Part shown: positions 1 to 7,391 of the stretch, in pieces
How positions within the stretch are numbered: the stretch's first letter is position 1
How the letters are laid out: each line of letters begins with the position of its first letter
Source of the DNA: Bacteroidales bacterium
GTDB lineage: Bacteria; Bacteroidota; Bacteroidia; Bacteroidales; Muribaculaceae
NCBI GenBank assembly: GCA_021205635.1
Contig: JAJPXC010000054.1
Location: forward strand, 1 to 43,135
Direction: 5' to 3'
DNA: 43,135 nt
The notes under the pieces: generated by a model
The model's input: only the letters and a program-made list of their open reading frames with translations
The model's database searches: none
Told to the model about the DNA's origin: nothing
Program-made: the position numbers and the translations under genes

Positions 1-116
1 GTTAGTGATTATTTTGTTTACTCACAACCGGTCCAAAAAATGGGGAGTAGTACAATTTGATATGGGATAAATGAAGTTGTATCTTGGCTCAAAACTTCAA
101 AATCATTCTTACTTAA

Positions 117-887
117 ATGAGCAAAGACAACTTTATAGAGGAGGAAATTCCTTACGAAGTGTTAAAACAGTTCGGTCTGAAACAACAAATGCTTGAGGAC
201 TTACCTCAAGATGTTATTCAAAACATTCTTGGGGGCAAACTCTCACCTGTTTTACCAATGAAATACCATACGTTGGATGGTAACATAATCGAGTTTAAGA
301 GTCGGTTCAGGTTGACAAGGAGCGAGGACGGGCAGGTGCATGTGTTATTCGCGCCCAAGTTGAAAGAAGCGGATTTCACTCGGTTCAATGGCGAGCAGCG
401 TGAGAGGCTGCTCAAAGGGATGTCTGTGATTGCCCTTACTATCACAGATGATGGCGCGCGCACGATGACGTTTTATCAGCTGGATCCCGCGACCCGTCAG
501 GTGATGAGTGCGCCCATGCCCGCTATGACCCACAACATTTACAGTATCGCCGAGCAGTTTGAGATGAACAACGCTGAAAGGGATACCCTCTTGCAAGGGG
601 ATCCGGTGACGATTTATCCCGAGGACGAGGCAATCACCATAGGCGTGTCCTTGGTTGACAAGTGCGGTATCAGAATCGTCAAAGGCGAGGAGGATGTGTG
701 GCTGCAATCCTCCCGTCGTGAGTATCAGAAGGAAAGCTACGCTTTCGGGCTTAATGGTTGTTGGGTTATCGGCGATGATGGCGAGTTTGCGGGATACGTC
801 AAGGAAGAAGACTATTCGGACGAAATCTACAACGAGCTTAAACGGCAATCCCGACAGGAAACCACCCGATCTTCCATAACTAGATAG
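117..887 (+). CDS. DUF4099/DUF3945-like mobile-element protein
   Basis: 256 residues starting at the first ATG after an AT-rich leader. The N-terminal part (IPYEVLKQFGL followed by a LEDLPQ segment) resembles the start of DUF4099 proteins, which are common on Bacteroidales conjugative elements; the following beta-rich part (LLKGMSVIALTI, then LLQGDPVTIYPEDEAITIGV) has the repeated 'LxxG...' pattern of DUF3945. No catalytic motif or signal peptide is seen, so it is probably cytoplasmic. It is the first gene of a plus-strand block of element genes. The family call is from memory of the motif pattern and the function of these domains is not established. Confidence 0.6.
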   Translation: MSKDNFIEEEIPYEVLKQFGLKQQMLEDLPQDVIQNILGGKLSPVLPMKYHTLDGNIIEFKSRFRLTRSEDGQVHVLFAPKLKEADFTRFNGEQRERLLKGMSVIALTITDDGARTMTFYQLDPATRQVMSAPMPAMTHNIYSIAEQFEMNNAERDTLLQGDPVTIYPEDEAITIGVSLVDKCGIRIVKGEEDVWLQSSRREYQKESYAFGLNGCWVIGDDGEFAGYVKEEDYSDEIYNELKRQSRQETTRSSITR

Positions 888-916
888 TAAGGGTTCACCC
901 CCCCACTCTATCCACC

Positions 917-951
917 AACTAACAACTGAAAACTAACAACTGAAAACTTTT
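917..951 (+). repeat. A-rich 14-base tandem repeat before a start codon
   Basis: Two head-to-tail copies of AACTAACAACTGAA (917-930 and 931-944) followed by AACTTTT run straight into the ATG at 952. There is no Shine-Dalgarno sequence. Similar A-rich repeats sit directly before the genes at 5550 and 9367. A role in ribosome binding is inference, based on the known preference of Bacteroidetes for A-rich sequences upstream of starts. Confidence 0.7.
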
Positions 952-1167
952 ATGAAGTACATCTCAGAAGAACAACTAATCGAGCGCTTGCAGGGGGGGA
1001 TGATGACCAAGGTTGAGTTCATCCTCGCATACTCCCCCGAATGGGAGGAGGAGTACAAGCAATATTGCCGCCAGCGAGGACTCGGCATGGACGAGTTTTC
1101 GGCACAGAACTTCTTTGACTACAAAGACGATGTGCTGGAATACGGCATCACCGTAGACAATGCATAA
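952..1167 (+). CDS. Small hypothetical protein
   Basis: 71 residues, acidic, with no recognised domain. The start at 952 is the ATG immediately after an A-rich tandem repeat. The reading frame matches its neighbours in strand and composition. The last codons (VDNA, then TAA) lie inside the first unit of a TGCACAGTGCA-type repeat tract, so the C-terminus is partly repeat-encoded. It lies between the DUF4099-like gene and the 555-residue gene. Function unknown. Confidence 0.55.
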   Translation: MKYISEEQLIERLQGGMMTKVEFILAYSPEWEEEYKQYCRQRGLGMDEFSAQNFFDYKDDVLEYGITVDNA

Positions 1168-1233
1168 TGCAGAGTGCACAGTGCACAGTGCACAATTAAT
1201 AGTGCTTAATGCAGAGTGCACAGTGCACAATTA
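1158..1233 (+). repeat. TGCACAGTGCA-type intergenic repeat tract
   Basis: The gap after the 71-residue gene consists of AATGCATAATGCAGAG followed by several GTGCACAGTGCACA units and a second degenerate round ending near 1233. The units are close to palindromic (TGCACAGTGCA). The same family occurs at 4691-4719 and, inverted, at 4765-4800. The tract begins at the stop codon of the upstream gene, as does the copy at 4691. It is a dispersed repeat of unknown role; the short irregular units rule out a CRISPR. Confidence 0.75.
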
Positions 1234-1266
1234 CAAAGTCACTAAATTTCAATCACATTGAATTGA

Positions 1267-2934
1267 ATGAGTGTAAGAAAGAACACCAATCCACGCGCGC
1301 TTAATCTCTCGCCCGAGTTGCAGGAGATTTTGCAGCGCAACGGCATGAAGGCGCAGATTGCCCAGGCGCAGGACGGCTCGTTCCGTCTTGTGGTGCAGGG
1401 TCACGACTCGCCTGTAATGTCCTACGCCATCACCAACAAGCAACTCAACGCCTTGACTGACTGGGGCACCAACACGGCCAACCGCAAAGCCTACAACACT
1501 TTCGCATCGTTAGTCAAGGACAACTTCTATATGCCCAAGGACTTCACCCACGCCCGAAACGCCAATGGGCGTGTGGCGATGGGTCTGCACGGCTATCGTG
1601 TGGGTGCCGGGGAGTATGGTAGACCCGCCACCGCTGGTTGGCGTGTCCACGGTCCCGGAGGCTATTGCCATCCGTTCCTTGGATGGTCACCCCGCCAACA
1701 GGAGGGCTGGCATTTGCGCCGAATCGGCGGGGAGTTGTACTATGGCGGTGCTCCTATGGTTGCTGACCGTCCAGACGGGAGAATGAAACCTGGAGAGTTG
1801 CAATCCGGTGGCTATGGTTTCTACTACAAAGGTGATACGCAGGTAGTTAGTGGCTCAATGCAAGGATTTGACCCATTGTCAGAGTTGCAAACCGCTATCC
1901 AGCCCATCACCTATACGCAACGCCCCGAAAAAGAAGCCACCCCTTACTCCCAAGCTATCACCTCAGACGTGTATTTCACCACTGAGAAATGGCAACAGGA
2001 GTTAGCCGAACATGGCTTGGTGGTTGACGCCACGAACAAGACGCTGATAGTGCAGTCACAGAATGTGCCAGTCGATTTGGCTTACGACCTAACTGACGAG
2101 CAACTGGCCGTGATTCTCAATCCCGATCTCAAAGAAGCTTCGGTAGAGCAGCGTCTCACCACCATCAACCAAGTCATCTCGGTTGATTTCTCCCAGGGTG
2201 TGACCAAGGCCGACCTTGAATCCACCAAAATCATCGACCTGCCGCTGAAACCCGAAGTCGCGGAGGAGTTGAACACCCAGTTGACAGCACAGGAGCAGCA
2301 GTATCAAGCCCTCGAACAACAGATAATTGAGGTTGAGCAAGCCCAGCGTCCCCATCTGCCCGAGGACAAGCGCGAGGGGGTAATTAATATGGATGGGCAT
2401 GACCTCGATATACTCGACCCAAACAAGGGTTGGTACCGGGAGGGCAACCACGGCAGAGAGGTCACTGTTGATGACATCAGGGTAGAGCCATCCCCTGAAA
2501 CCGAAGGCAAATATAAGATGACGGCCATCATTGACGGCAAGACGGTGAGCCACGAGATATCCAAAAAGGATTACGAGAAGTTCTCGGCCATCGACGACAT
2601 GCACCGCTTCAAGATGTTCTCCAAAATATTCAAGGAGGTAGATTTGAAGACACGGCCTGCCGACGAGAGGGTGCAGGTGCAGCGAGGCGGTGACGGGCGC
2701 GATAATGCGGCGAAGGTGTTCGGCGCCATCTTCGCCGGTTTGGCGGTCACGGGAGAGGTTATCGGTTTGGTCAAGGGTGGTCCAGGGCACGGTCGCCCAT
2801 CGCCCGAGTTCTATGGAGGCGGTTCGGTCTATCACAAGCCCGGCGTGGATTCCCCCGCAGACATAGCCCACAGGGCTTTTGAGGCGGGTATGAACACAGC
2901 GGATATGCAACACGATTTGGGACGTGGACGCTAA
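1267..2934 (+). CDS. Large hypothetical element protein with C-terminal hydrophobic segment
   Basis: 555 residues, unrecognised. Residues about 100-190 are rich in Gly, Tyr and Trp. Residues about 330-365 form a Gln/Glu-rich probable coiled coil. Around residues 485-505 there is one hydrophobic stretch (VFGAIFAGLAVTGEVIGLV) that could be a membrane segment, followed by a Gly/His-rich tail. No signal peptide. Its end overlaps the primase-like gene by 11 bases, so the two are probably co-translated. Position among element genes suggests a transfer or maintenance role, but nothing in the sequence identifies it. Confidence 0.6.
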   Translation: MSVRKNTNPRALNLSPELQEILQRNGMKAQIAQAQDGSFRLVVQGHDSPVMSYAITNKQLNALTDWGTNTANRKAYNTFASLVKDNFYMPKDFTHARNANGRVAMGLHGYRVGAGEYGRPATAGWRVHGPGGYCHPFLGWSPRQQEGWHLRRIGGELYYGGAPMVADRPDGRMKPGELQSGGYGFYYKGDTQVVSGSMQGFDPLSELQTAIQPITYTQRPEKEATPYSQAITSDVYFTTEKWQQELAEHGLVVDATNKTLIVQSQNVPVDLAYDLTDEQLAVILNPDLKEASVEQRLTTINQVISVDFSQGVTKADLESTKIIDLPLKPEVAEELNTQLTAQEQQYQALEQQIIEVEQAQRPHLPEDKREGVINMDGHDLDILDPNKGWYREGNHGREVTVDDIRVEPSPETEGKYKMTAIIDGKTVSHEISKKDYEKFSAIDDMHRFKMFSKIFKEVDLKTRPADERVQVQRGGDGRDNAAKVFGAIFAGLAVTGEVIGLVKGGPGHGRPSPEFYGGGSVYHKPGVDSPADIAHRAFEAGMNTADMQHDLGRGR

Positions 2935-4009
2935 ACTCACATACCGGGACTACCAGCAGCGGATCAGCATACAGGACGTGCTGCTCGACGCCGGGTATCG
3001 CCAAAACCGCAAGGACGGTTTGCGTTATCCGTCTTACTCACGCGTCGGTTCGGACGGTCGGCGCGTCAGCGGCGACAAATTCATCGTCACCCGCAACGGT
3101 CTGTGCTGCTTCCGACCCCCGGAGCAGAAAAACTACAACGTCATCTCATTCATCAAGTCGTTCCCCGAGAACTTCTCAGACTATCGTCCCGGCATGGACA
3201 AGGACAGGTTGGTCAATCTCGTGTGCCGCCGATTGCTCAATTGCCCCATCGAGGAACGGATCTCACCCTTATCCCCCTCCATGACACCACAAAGGCCTTT
3301 CGACATGGACCAATATGATAATGTGGGATTCTTCCCTGGCGCTCCATCCACATGGAAACCGTTCTACCCCTATTTCAAGGCTCGCGGCATCAACCTTGAC
3401 ACCCAAAATGTGTTCAGCGGTTACTTCCTGTTGTCCACCGGTCCCAAAGGCTACACCAATCTCACATTTCCCTTGACTTTACCCAATGACGAGGACAAAG
3501 TGACCGTGGTGGGTTTGGAGGAGCGTGGCCGTCCAAACAAGGATGGCAAGACCTACAAGGGTTTAGCCAAAGACTCCGACGCGAGCCGCGGTTTGTGGAT
3601 AGCCCGCTTGGCCAACCACCAATCCCAACACGGACCTGTCACACCGCTGAAAGAGGTGGAGAAAGTGTATTGGTTCGAGTCGGCCTACGACGCTATGGCC
3701 TACTACCAGTTACACAAGAAAACCCCGGGTATCGGTGACGCTGTGTTCGTGTCAACCAGCGGTAACCCCTCGAGAGGCCAACAGGACGGCATGGCCAGGG
3801 TAACGCCCGATGCGACCCATGTCCTGTGTTTCGACGCTGACGAGGCTGGCGAGAAATTCGCCCGCAACTTCTATACGACCCACCCGGAATTAAGGGTTGT
3901 AAGGGCTATACCCGATCCCGGTTACAAAGACTGGAACGAACAGTTGTTGGGTGAGCTGAAAAGAGAACAGTATAACGAAGTGGATCAGCCAAAAGGATGC
4001 CGTAGATGA
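2924..4009 (+). CDS. Toprim-domain DNA primase-like protein
   Basis: 361 residues from a GTG that overlaps the upstream gene by 11 bases; no better start is visible. The C-terminal half shows a Toprim fold: the conserved Glu in VYWFESAYDAMAYY and the DxD in HVLCFDADEAGEKFARNF. The N-terminal region (IQDVLLDAGY ... NGLCCFRPP) matches the position of the CHC2-type zinc-binding region of DnaG-like primases, but the usual zinc ligands are incomplete. Similar short primase-like proteins are common on Bacteroidales conjugative elements, where they probably prime strand synthesis after transfer. No helicase domain is attached. The 3' end overlaps the next start by 4 bases (ATGA). Confidence 0.8.
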   Translation: MDAKLTYRDYQQRISIQDVLLDAGYRQNRKDGLRYPSYSRVGSDGRRVSGDKFIVTRNGLCCFRPPEQKNYNVISFIKSFPENFSDYRPGMDKDRLVNLVCRRLLNCPIEERISPLSPSMTPQRPFDMDQYDNVGFFPGAPSTWKPFYPYFKARGINLDTQNVFSGYFLLSTGPKGYTNLTFPLTLPNDEDKVTVVGLEERGRPNKDGKTYKGLAKDSDASRGLWIARLANHQSQHGPVTPLKEVEKVYWFESAYDAMAYYQLHKKTPGIGDAVFVSTSGNPSRGQQDGMARVTPDATHVLCFDADEAGEKFARNFYTTHPELRVVRAIPDPGYKDWNEQLLGELKREQYNEVDQPKGCRR

Positions 4010-4692
4010 AAAAAGGATTTTTCTTCATACTTGTGTTTTGCTGCGCGGTCAACGTCGCCCATGCCGAATTCGCGCTCGCGAATCCACTGGAGTGGGCGGC
4101 ATTGGCCGAAGGCAACGAGCTGATCAACGGCGAGGTGAAGTCCACCACCGAGCGGCAGTTGCAGACAGCCGCGTTGCAAAACGCCATCGCGGGCGAGTTC
4201 ACCCAAATCAAGAGCTGGGAGAAGAAGTATTACCGTTACCTGACCGAGGTTGACGGTTTCGCCTCGTCAGTGAAAGCAGCCACCACCCTCTACCACGACG
4301 GCGTGATGGCATTAGTGACGCTCAACAAACTCCGTAAGGCCATCGCCGGCAACCCGCAGGGAGCCATCGCCACGATGTCGATGAACAACCTTTATATGGA
4401 GACGGCTCAAGAGTTGGTCACGGTCTACAATGTGCTAAACGACGCTGTGGCAAAGGGTGGAAAGGAGAATATGCTCAACGGCCAGCAACGCTCGCAGACC
4501 TTGTGGCTACTTCAAGACCGACTGAGAGCTTTCGGGCAAAAGCTGCGGTTCCTCTACATGAGCGTGAGGTTCTACACCCTGGCCGACGTGTGGAACGGAG
4601 TTACCGCCGGGATGATTGACCGCGACCACTTTATGATCGCGAGAGATGCGCAAAGACGCTGGCGACGCGCCGCTAAATCAGTGCAGCGTTAA
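4006..4692 (+). CDS. Secreted element protein, paralogue 1
   Basis: 228 residues starting at the ATGA overlap with the primase-like gene. It begins with a clear Sec signal peptide (MKKGFFFILVFCCAVNVAHA, cleavage after AHA), so it is predicted periplasmic. The rest is mostly helical without cysteines of a lipobox. The C-terminal part (FYTLADVWNGVTAG ... AQRRWRRAAKS) resembles the end of the next gene product (KYTTFGSVWLEI ... AYKRWRAAGD), so the two look like tandem paralogues. The size, signal peptide and helical character fit a VirB5/TraI-type transfer pilus or mating-pair factor, but this is inference. Confidence 0.65.
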   Translation: MKKGFFFILVFCCAVNVAHAEFALANPLEWAALAEGNELINGEVKSTTERQLQTAALQNAIAGEFTQIKSWEKKYYRYLTEVDGFASSVKAATTLYHDGVMALVTLNKLRKAIAGNPQGAIATMSMNNLYMETAQELVTVYNVLNDAVAKGGKENMLNGQQRSQTLWLLQDRLRAFGQKLRFLYMSVRFYTLADVWNGVTAGMIDRDHFMIARDAQRRWRRAAKSVQR

Positions 4693-4697
4693 TGCAT

Positions 4698-4799
4698 AAT
4701 GCACAGTGCATAGTGCACAATTAATAGCTCATGTGGCAGATACTTCACAAACGATTAATCCTCATTGCATTATGCACTGTGCACTATGCACTGTGCATT
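4698..4799. repeat. 22-base perfect inverted repeat (4698-4719 / 4778-4799)
   Basis: The left arm follows the stop codon of the 4006 gene; the right arm lies inside the signal-peptide coding part of the 4731 gene. Both are made of TGCACAGTGCATAGTGCAC units. The arms are exact reverse complements over 22 bases with a 58-base loop that contains the start codon of the downstream gene. In RNA this would form a long stem-loop across the translation start. Confidence 0.85.
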
Positions 4800-5501
4800 G
4801 GCCAAAGTGATCCCACGTTGGTTGGAATGATTGTGATGTACACGGAGAAAGCGGAGAAGTCCTTGAAGGCTCAGGAGGCTGCCATGGCGATGCAAACTAC
4901 CGGTCATATCTGGTCGCAGGAGGAATGGGAGAAAACAACCTCGTTGCAACGGGAGTTCAACAACTACCTCGACCAGTTCCACACTGTGATTTGCTACGCT
5001 GCGCAGATTTACGGGTTCTACCACGAGATCTCGATGCTCACCGACAACATCTCGAATCTCACGTTCCAACTGAAGAAAGCCCCCGCCAACGCCGTGGCTT
5101 TGAGCCTGTCCTCGCGTCGCAACCAGATTATCCGGGATGTGATTTACGGCAGTGTGGACATCTGCAACGACATCCGCCAAACGTGCCTTTCATCTACCAA
5201 GATGACCGAGAGCGAGAGGTTGGAGGTGGTGTTCAACATCCGACCCAAACTGAAACTGATGAACCGCAAACTGCGCAAACTCATCCGCGCGGTCAAATAC
5301 ACCACATTCGGCAGCGTGTGGCTTGAGATTGACGACCGCTATCACTCCTACCGTGTCGACAAGGACGGCATCGGCAAAGCCGCCTACAAGCGCTGGCGAG
5401 CCGCGGGCGACATCAAACCCTCGGGAGGCTCCGGCATAGGCGATCCCGTCCGTCCCCGTCCTGGAGTTGAGATTAATGACTCAATACAATACATTCAGTA
5501 A
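4731..5501 (+). CDS. Secreted element protein, paralogue 2
   Basis: 256 residues. The N-terminal hydrophobic segment (LIALCTVHYALCIGQS) acts as a probable signal peptide but is encoded almost entirely by the TGCACTGTGCA repeat, an unusual origin for a signal sequence. The mature part is helical and its end (VWLEIDDRYHSYRVDKDGIG then AYKRWRAAG) matches the C-terminus of the protein encoded at 4006, so they are likely paralogues of the transfer apparatus. The start codon sits inside the loop of the inverted repeat. Function is inferred from context only. Confidence 0.6.
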   Translation: MWQILHKRLILIALCTVHYALCIGQSDPTLVGMIVMYTEKAEKSLKAQEAAMAMQTTGHIWSQEEWEKTTSLQREFNNYLDQFHTVICYAAQIYGFYHEISMLTDNISNLTFQLKKAPANAVALSLSSRRNQIIRDVIYGSVDICNDIRQTCLSSTKMTESERLEVVFNIRPKLKLMNRKLRKLIRAVKYTTFGSVWLEIDDRYHSYRVDKDGIGKAAYKRWRAAGDIKPSGGSGIGDPVRPRPGVEINDSIQYIQ

Positions 5502-5511
5502 ACGAACTATC

Positions 5512-5546
5512 AACTTTAAACTTTAAACTTTCAACTTTAAACTTTT
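5512..5546 (+). repeat. Heptamer repeat ACTTTAA/ACTTTCA before a start codon
   Basis: Four to five degenerate 7-base units (CAACTTTAAACTTTAAAC, then TTTCAACTTTAAACTTTTTT) end 3 bases before the ATG at 5550. No Shine-Dalgarno sequence is present. It belongs with the A-rich tracts at 917 and 9337, which share an AAACT core and the same position relative to the start codon. Confidence 0.75.
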
Positions 5547-5549
5547 TTC

Positions 5550-6257
5550 ATGGGTCTTTGGAAATCAGCAATAAACCTCGCTAAGGGTGCCGGCAAGGTT
5601 GTGACCTACCCTGTCAAGCACCCCATGCAAACCCTCGGCGCGGGCAAGAAAGCGGTTGTTGGAGGAGCCGCCGGGTATGTCGGCTGGGAGGCCATCGTCA
5701 ACGACAAGCCAGTGGCCGAGACCGTCACCGGACTTGTCGTGGGCGAGGAGGCGGCCCAAAAGGTCGGCGAGACCGTCGACGCTACGCTCGGCATAATCTC
5801 CACCACCGCACAGACCGTCAACGACTTGAGCGAGAAAGCGTCATCGGCGTTGACCGGCATCGGCAACGTCCTTGGCGGTGGCACCGACGAGAACGGCCAA
5901 AGCAAAGGAGGCTTGTTCTCCGGCATAGGCAACTTCATGACCTCGCTGCTCTCGGGCAACGGCACCTCTATGATCGGCGACTTCTTCTCCAATATAGGAA
6001 AGGGAAAGGTGTCGGGACTGAGCCTCGCTGGTCTTGTTGGAGCTGGACTGCTCATCTTCGGGCGTTTCGGCTGGCTCGGCAAAATTGCGGGCGCATTGCT
6101 CGCCATGACCATACTCGGAGGGAACATCAATACCGCAAAGGTGATGGGAGGAGAGCAGTTGGCATCGAACAACAACCAATCCCGCCAACCCTCCCTTAAC
6201 CCAACCGAGAGCCAAACGCAAGTGTCTAACACCCCCGTGATTCATCGCGGGCGATAA
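5550..6257 (+). CDS. Gly/Ala-rich membrane protein
   Basis: 235 residues, start chosen as the ATG after the heptamer repeat. It is rich in Gly, Ala and Ser. A hydrophobic pair of segments near residues 155-190 (GLSLAGLVGAGLLIFGRFGW, then IAGALLAMTILGG) looks like a membrane hairpin; the region at 36-50 is weakly hydrophobic. The hairpin has the same flavour as the hydrophobic region of the 7392 product. No enzyme motif. Probably an inner-membrane component of the element's transfer machinery, by context. Confidence 0.6.
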   Translation: MGLWKSAINLAKGAGKVVTYPVKHPMQTLGAGKKAVVGGAAGYVGWEAIVNDKPVAETVTGLVVGEEAAQKVGETVDATLGIISTTAQTVNDLSEKASSALTGIGNVLGGGTDENGQSKGGLFSGIGNFMTSLLSGNGTSMIGDFFSNIGKGKVSGLSLAGLVGAGLLIFGRFGWLGKIAGALLAMTILGGNINTAKVMGGEQLASNNNQSRQPSLNPTESQTQVSNTPVIHRGR

Positions 6258-6274
6258 TCATACAGAAAGGATAA

Positions 6275-7057
6275 ATGGAATTTAAACAAGAAATGAATCT
6301 CGTGTCGGCCAGCGGCTACTGCATGCCTTTCGAGGAGCGTGACGGCGACGTGAACATACTCCAAAACTTCGGCGACGGACACCCCTCGGTCGATTTCAAG
6401 ACCCGCCACTATCCTCTTATGGCCGTGGCCGACGGCGTGGTGTCGGGAGTTAATTTCGGCAACGGTGACGACGGTTTATGCCTTACCGTGCGCTACGGCA
6501 AATGGGACGTGACCTACGGTCGCCTGTCAAAGGTGGGCGTGTCGCCGTTCCAAAAGGTAAGCGCGGGCGACTGCGTGGCTGTGTCCACCGACATCCTCCC
6601 CGTGACCACCCGCTTTGACGGCGAGGTCATCGATCCGATGGAGTTCATCACGATGCTCTACGCCAACGTCAAGATGTGGTCGCAGCAAAACGAGAGGCAA
6701 CCCGAATACGCCATGACCGATATGGGCGTGACAACCTCCTTCGATGACCGCCAGGACGAGATCGAGCGATTGATGACCCGCCACTACGCGGGCTATCTGC
6801 GTGACCTCGGTTTGGGACGCTACTCCGTTCCCGAGCGCACAGGCGAGTCGCTTCGCAATCTGTTCACCCAGGGTCACGCCCGCGGCATGTTCTACGAGAC
6901 GATGCCCTCGATGATTAACCCATTGGGATTGGGACGCAGGGCCAAATCGCTCGTGGCGAAAGCCCAGGGATTGCTCATCGCCGACTTCCTCAATTATCTT
7001 ATCGAGATCAGGGGCATGGAGTTGGCGGGATTCCCCGAGATTAAAAAAAACGGTTAG
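6275..7057 (+). CDS. M23-like (LytM fold) protein, probably inactive
   Basis: 260 residues. Residues about 33-105 match the M23/LytM peptidase fold: HPSVDF stands for the HxxxD zinc site (H36, D40), followed by PLMAVADGVVSGV and the closing strand KVSAGDCVAV. The final HxH motif is missing: where active enzymes have 'YxHL', this protein has YGRL, and the preceding His of 'HG' is Arg-Tyr. It therefore lacks a zinc ligand and is probably a structural relative rather than a hydrolase. No signal peptide. The frame ends with KKNG-stop immediately after a run of eight A, and an open frame continues to 7385 in the +1 register. Confidence 0.65.
   Translation: MEFKQEMNLVSASGYCMPFEERDGDVNILQNFGDGHPSVDFKTRHYPLMAVADGVVSGVNFGNGDDGLCLTVRYGKWDVTYGRLSKVGVSPFQKVSAGDCVAVSTDILPVTTRFDGEVIDPMEFITMLYANVKMWSQQNERQPEYAMTDMGVTTSFDDRQDEIERLMTRHYAGYLRDLGLGRYSVPERTGESLRNLFTQGHARGMFYETMPSMINPLGLGRRAKSLVAKAQGLLIADFLNYLIEIRGMELAGFPEIKKNG
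7043..7050 (+). other. A8 run at a possible frameshift or slippage site
   Basis: Eight consecutive A residues lie two codons before the stop of the M23-like gene. The +1 (or -2) frame is open from upstream of this run through to the stop at 7385, and encodes a protein-like sequence that has no good start codon of its own. Runs of this length are known sites of polymerase slippage. It could equally be a fixed mutation or a base-calling error. Confidence 0.5.
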
Positions 7058-7115
7058 CGACGGTGGCGGAGTTCCCGGCGCACTGATCGACCCGCTTAAA
7101 GACCTGACTATAGAT

Positions 7116-7385
7116 GTGTGTGCATTTGACATACCGCGCGAGGCTACAGTCTACCCCGACAGGGCTTACACCCGGTGGTGGACCAAAAGCTGGTTCAACA
7201 ACCGCCAGAGCGGTGAGCCGTCGGTGCCCATCGAGCTGTGGCAAGCCATCAAGTTCATCCTCGGGCGTGTCGACCGTGACGAGTGGCTCGACCGCTACTA
7301 TCCGCGACAGATGCAGACGTGCCGTGACGCCATCAACCAAACCCGGGACACCTTGCTTGGCAACCCCATCACCCCGAAACAATAA
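7116..7385 (+). CDS. Hypothetical protein, possibly the frameshifted C-terminus of the M23-like gene
   Basis: 89 residues if started at the GTG at 7116; no Shine-Dalgarno or ATG supports that start. The same frame is open upstream to the A8 run at 7043-7050 and gives sensible sequence there (VSDGGGVPGALIDPLKDL). The body is rich in Trp and Arg (YTRWWTKSWF, WLDRYYPRQM) and has no known domain. A one-base deletion in the A run would join it to the preceding gene into one protein of about 370 residues. I cannot decide between a separate small gene and a fusion. Confidence 0.5.
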   Translation: MCAFDIPREATVYPDRAYTRWWTKSWFNNRQSGEPSVPIELWQAIKFILGRVDRDEWLDRYYPRQMQTCRDAINQTRDTLLGNPITPKQ

Positions 7386-7391
7386 GAAGTC

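Noticed and set aside
40..62. Promoter TACAATTTG before the first gene
   Set aside because: The spacing inside the element (TA-3-TTTG) does not match TAnnTTTG and no -33 element is evident.
4038..4253. Alternative-frame plus-strand frame inside the first secreted protein gene
   Set aside because: The frame starting at 4006 has a signal peptide and continues to a proper end; the alternative is Arg-rich shadow sequence.
917..5546. Clusters of short repeats as a possible CRISPR array
   Set aside because: The units are 7-15 bases, degenerate and adjacent, without unique spacers of constant length, and no cas gene is present.
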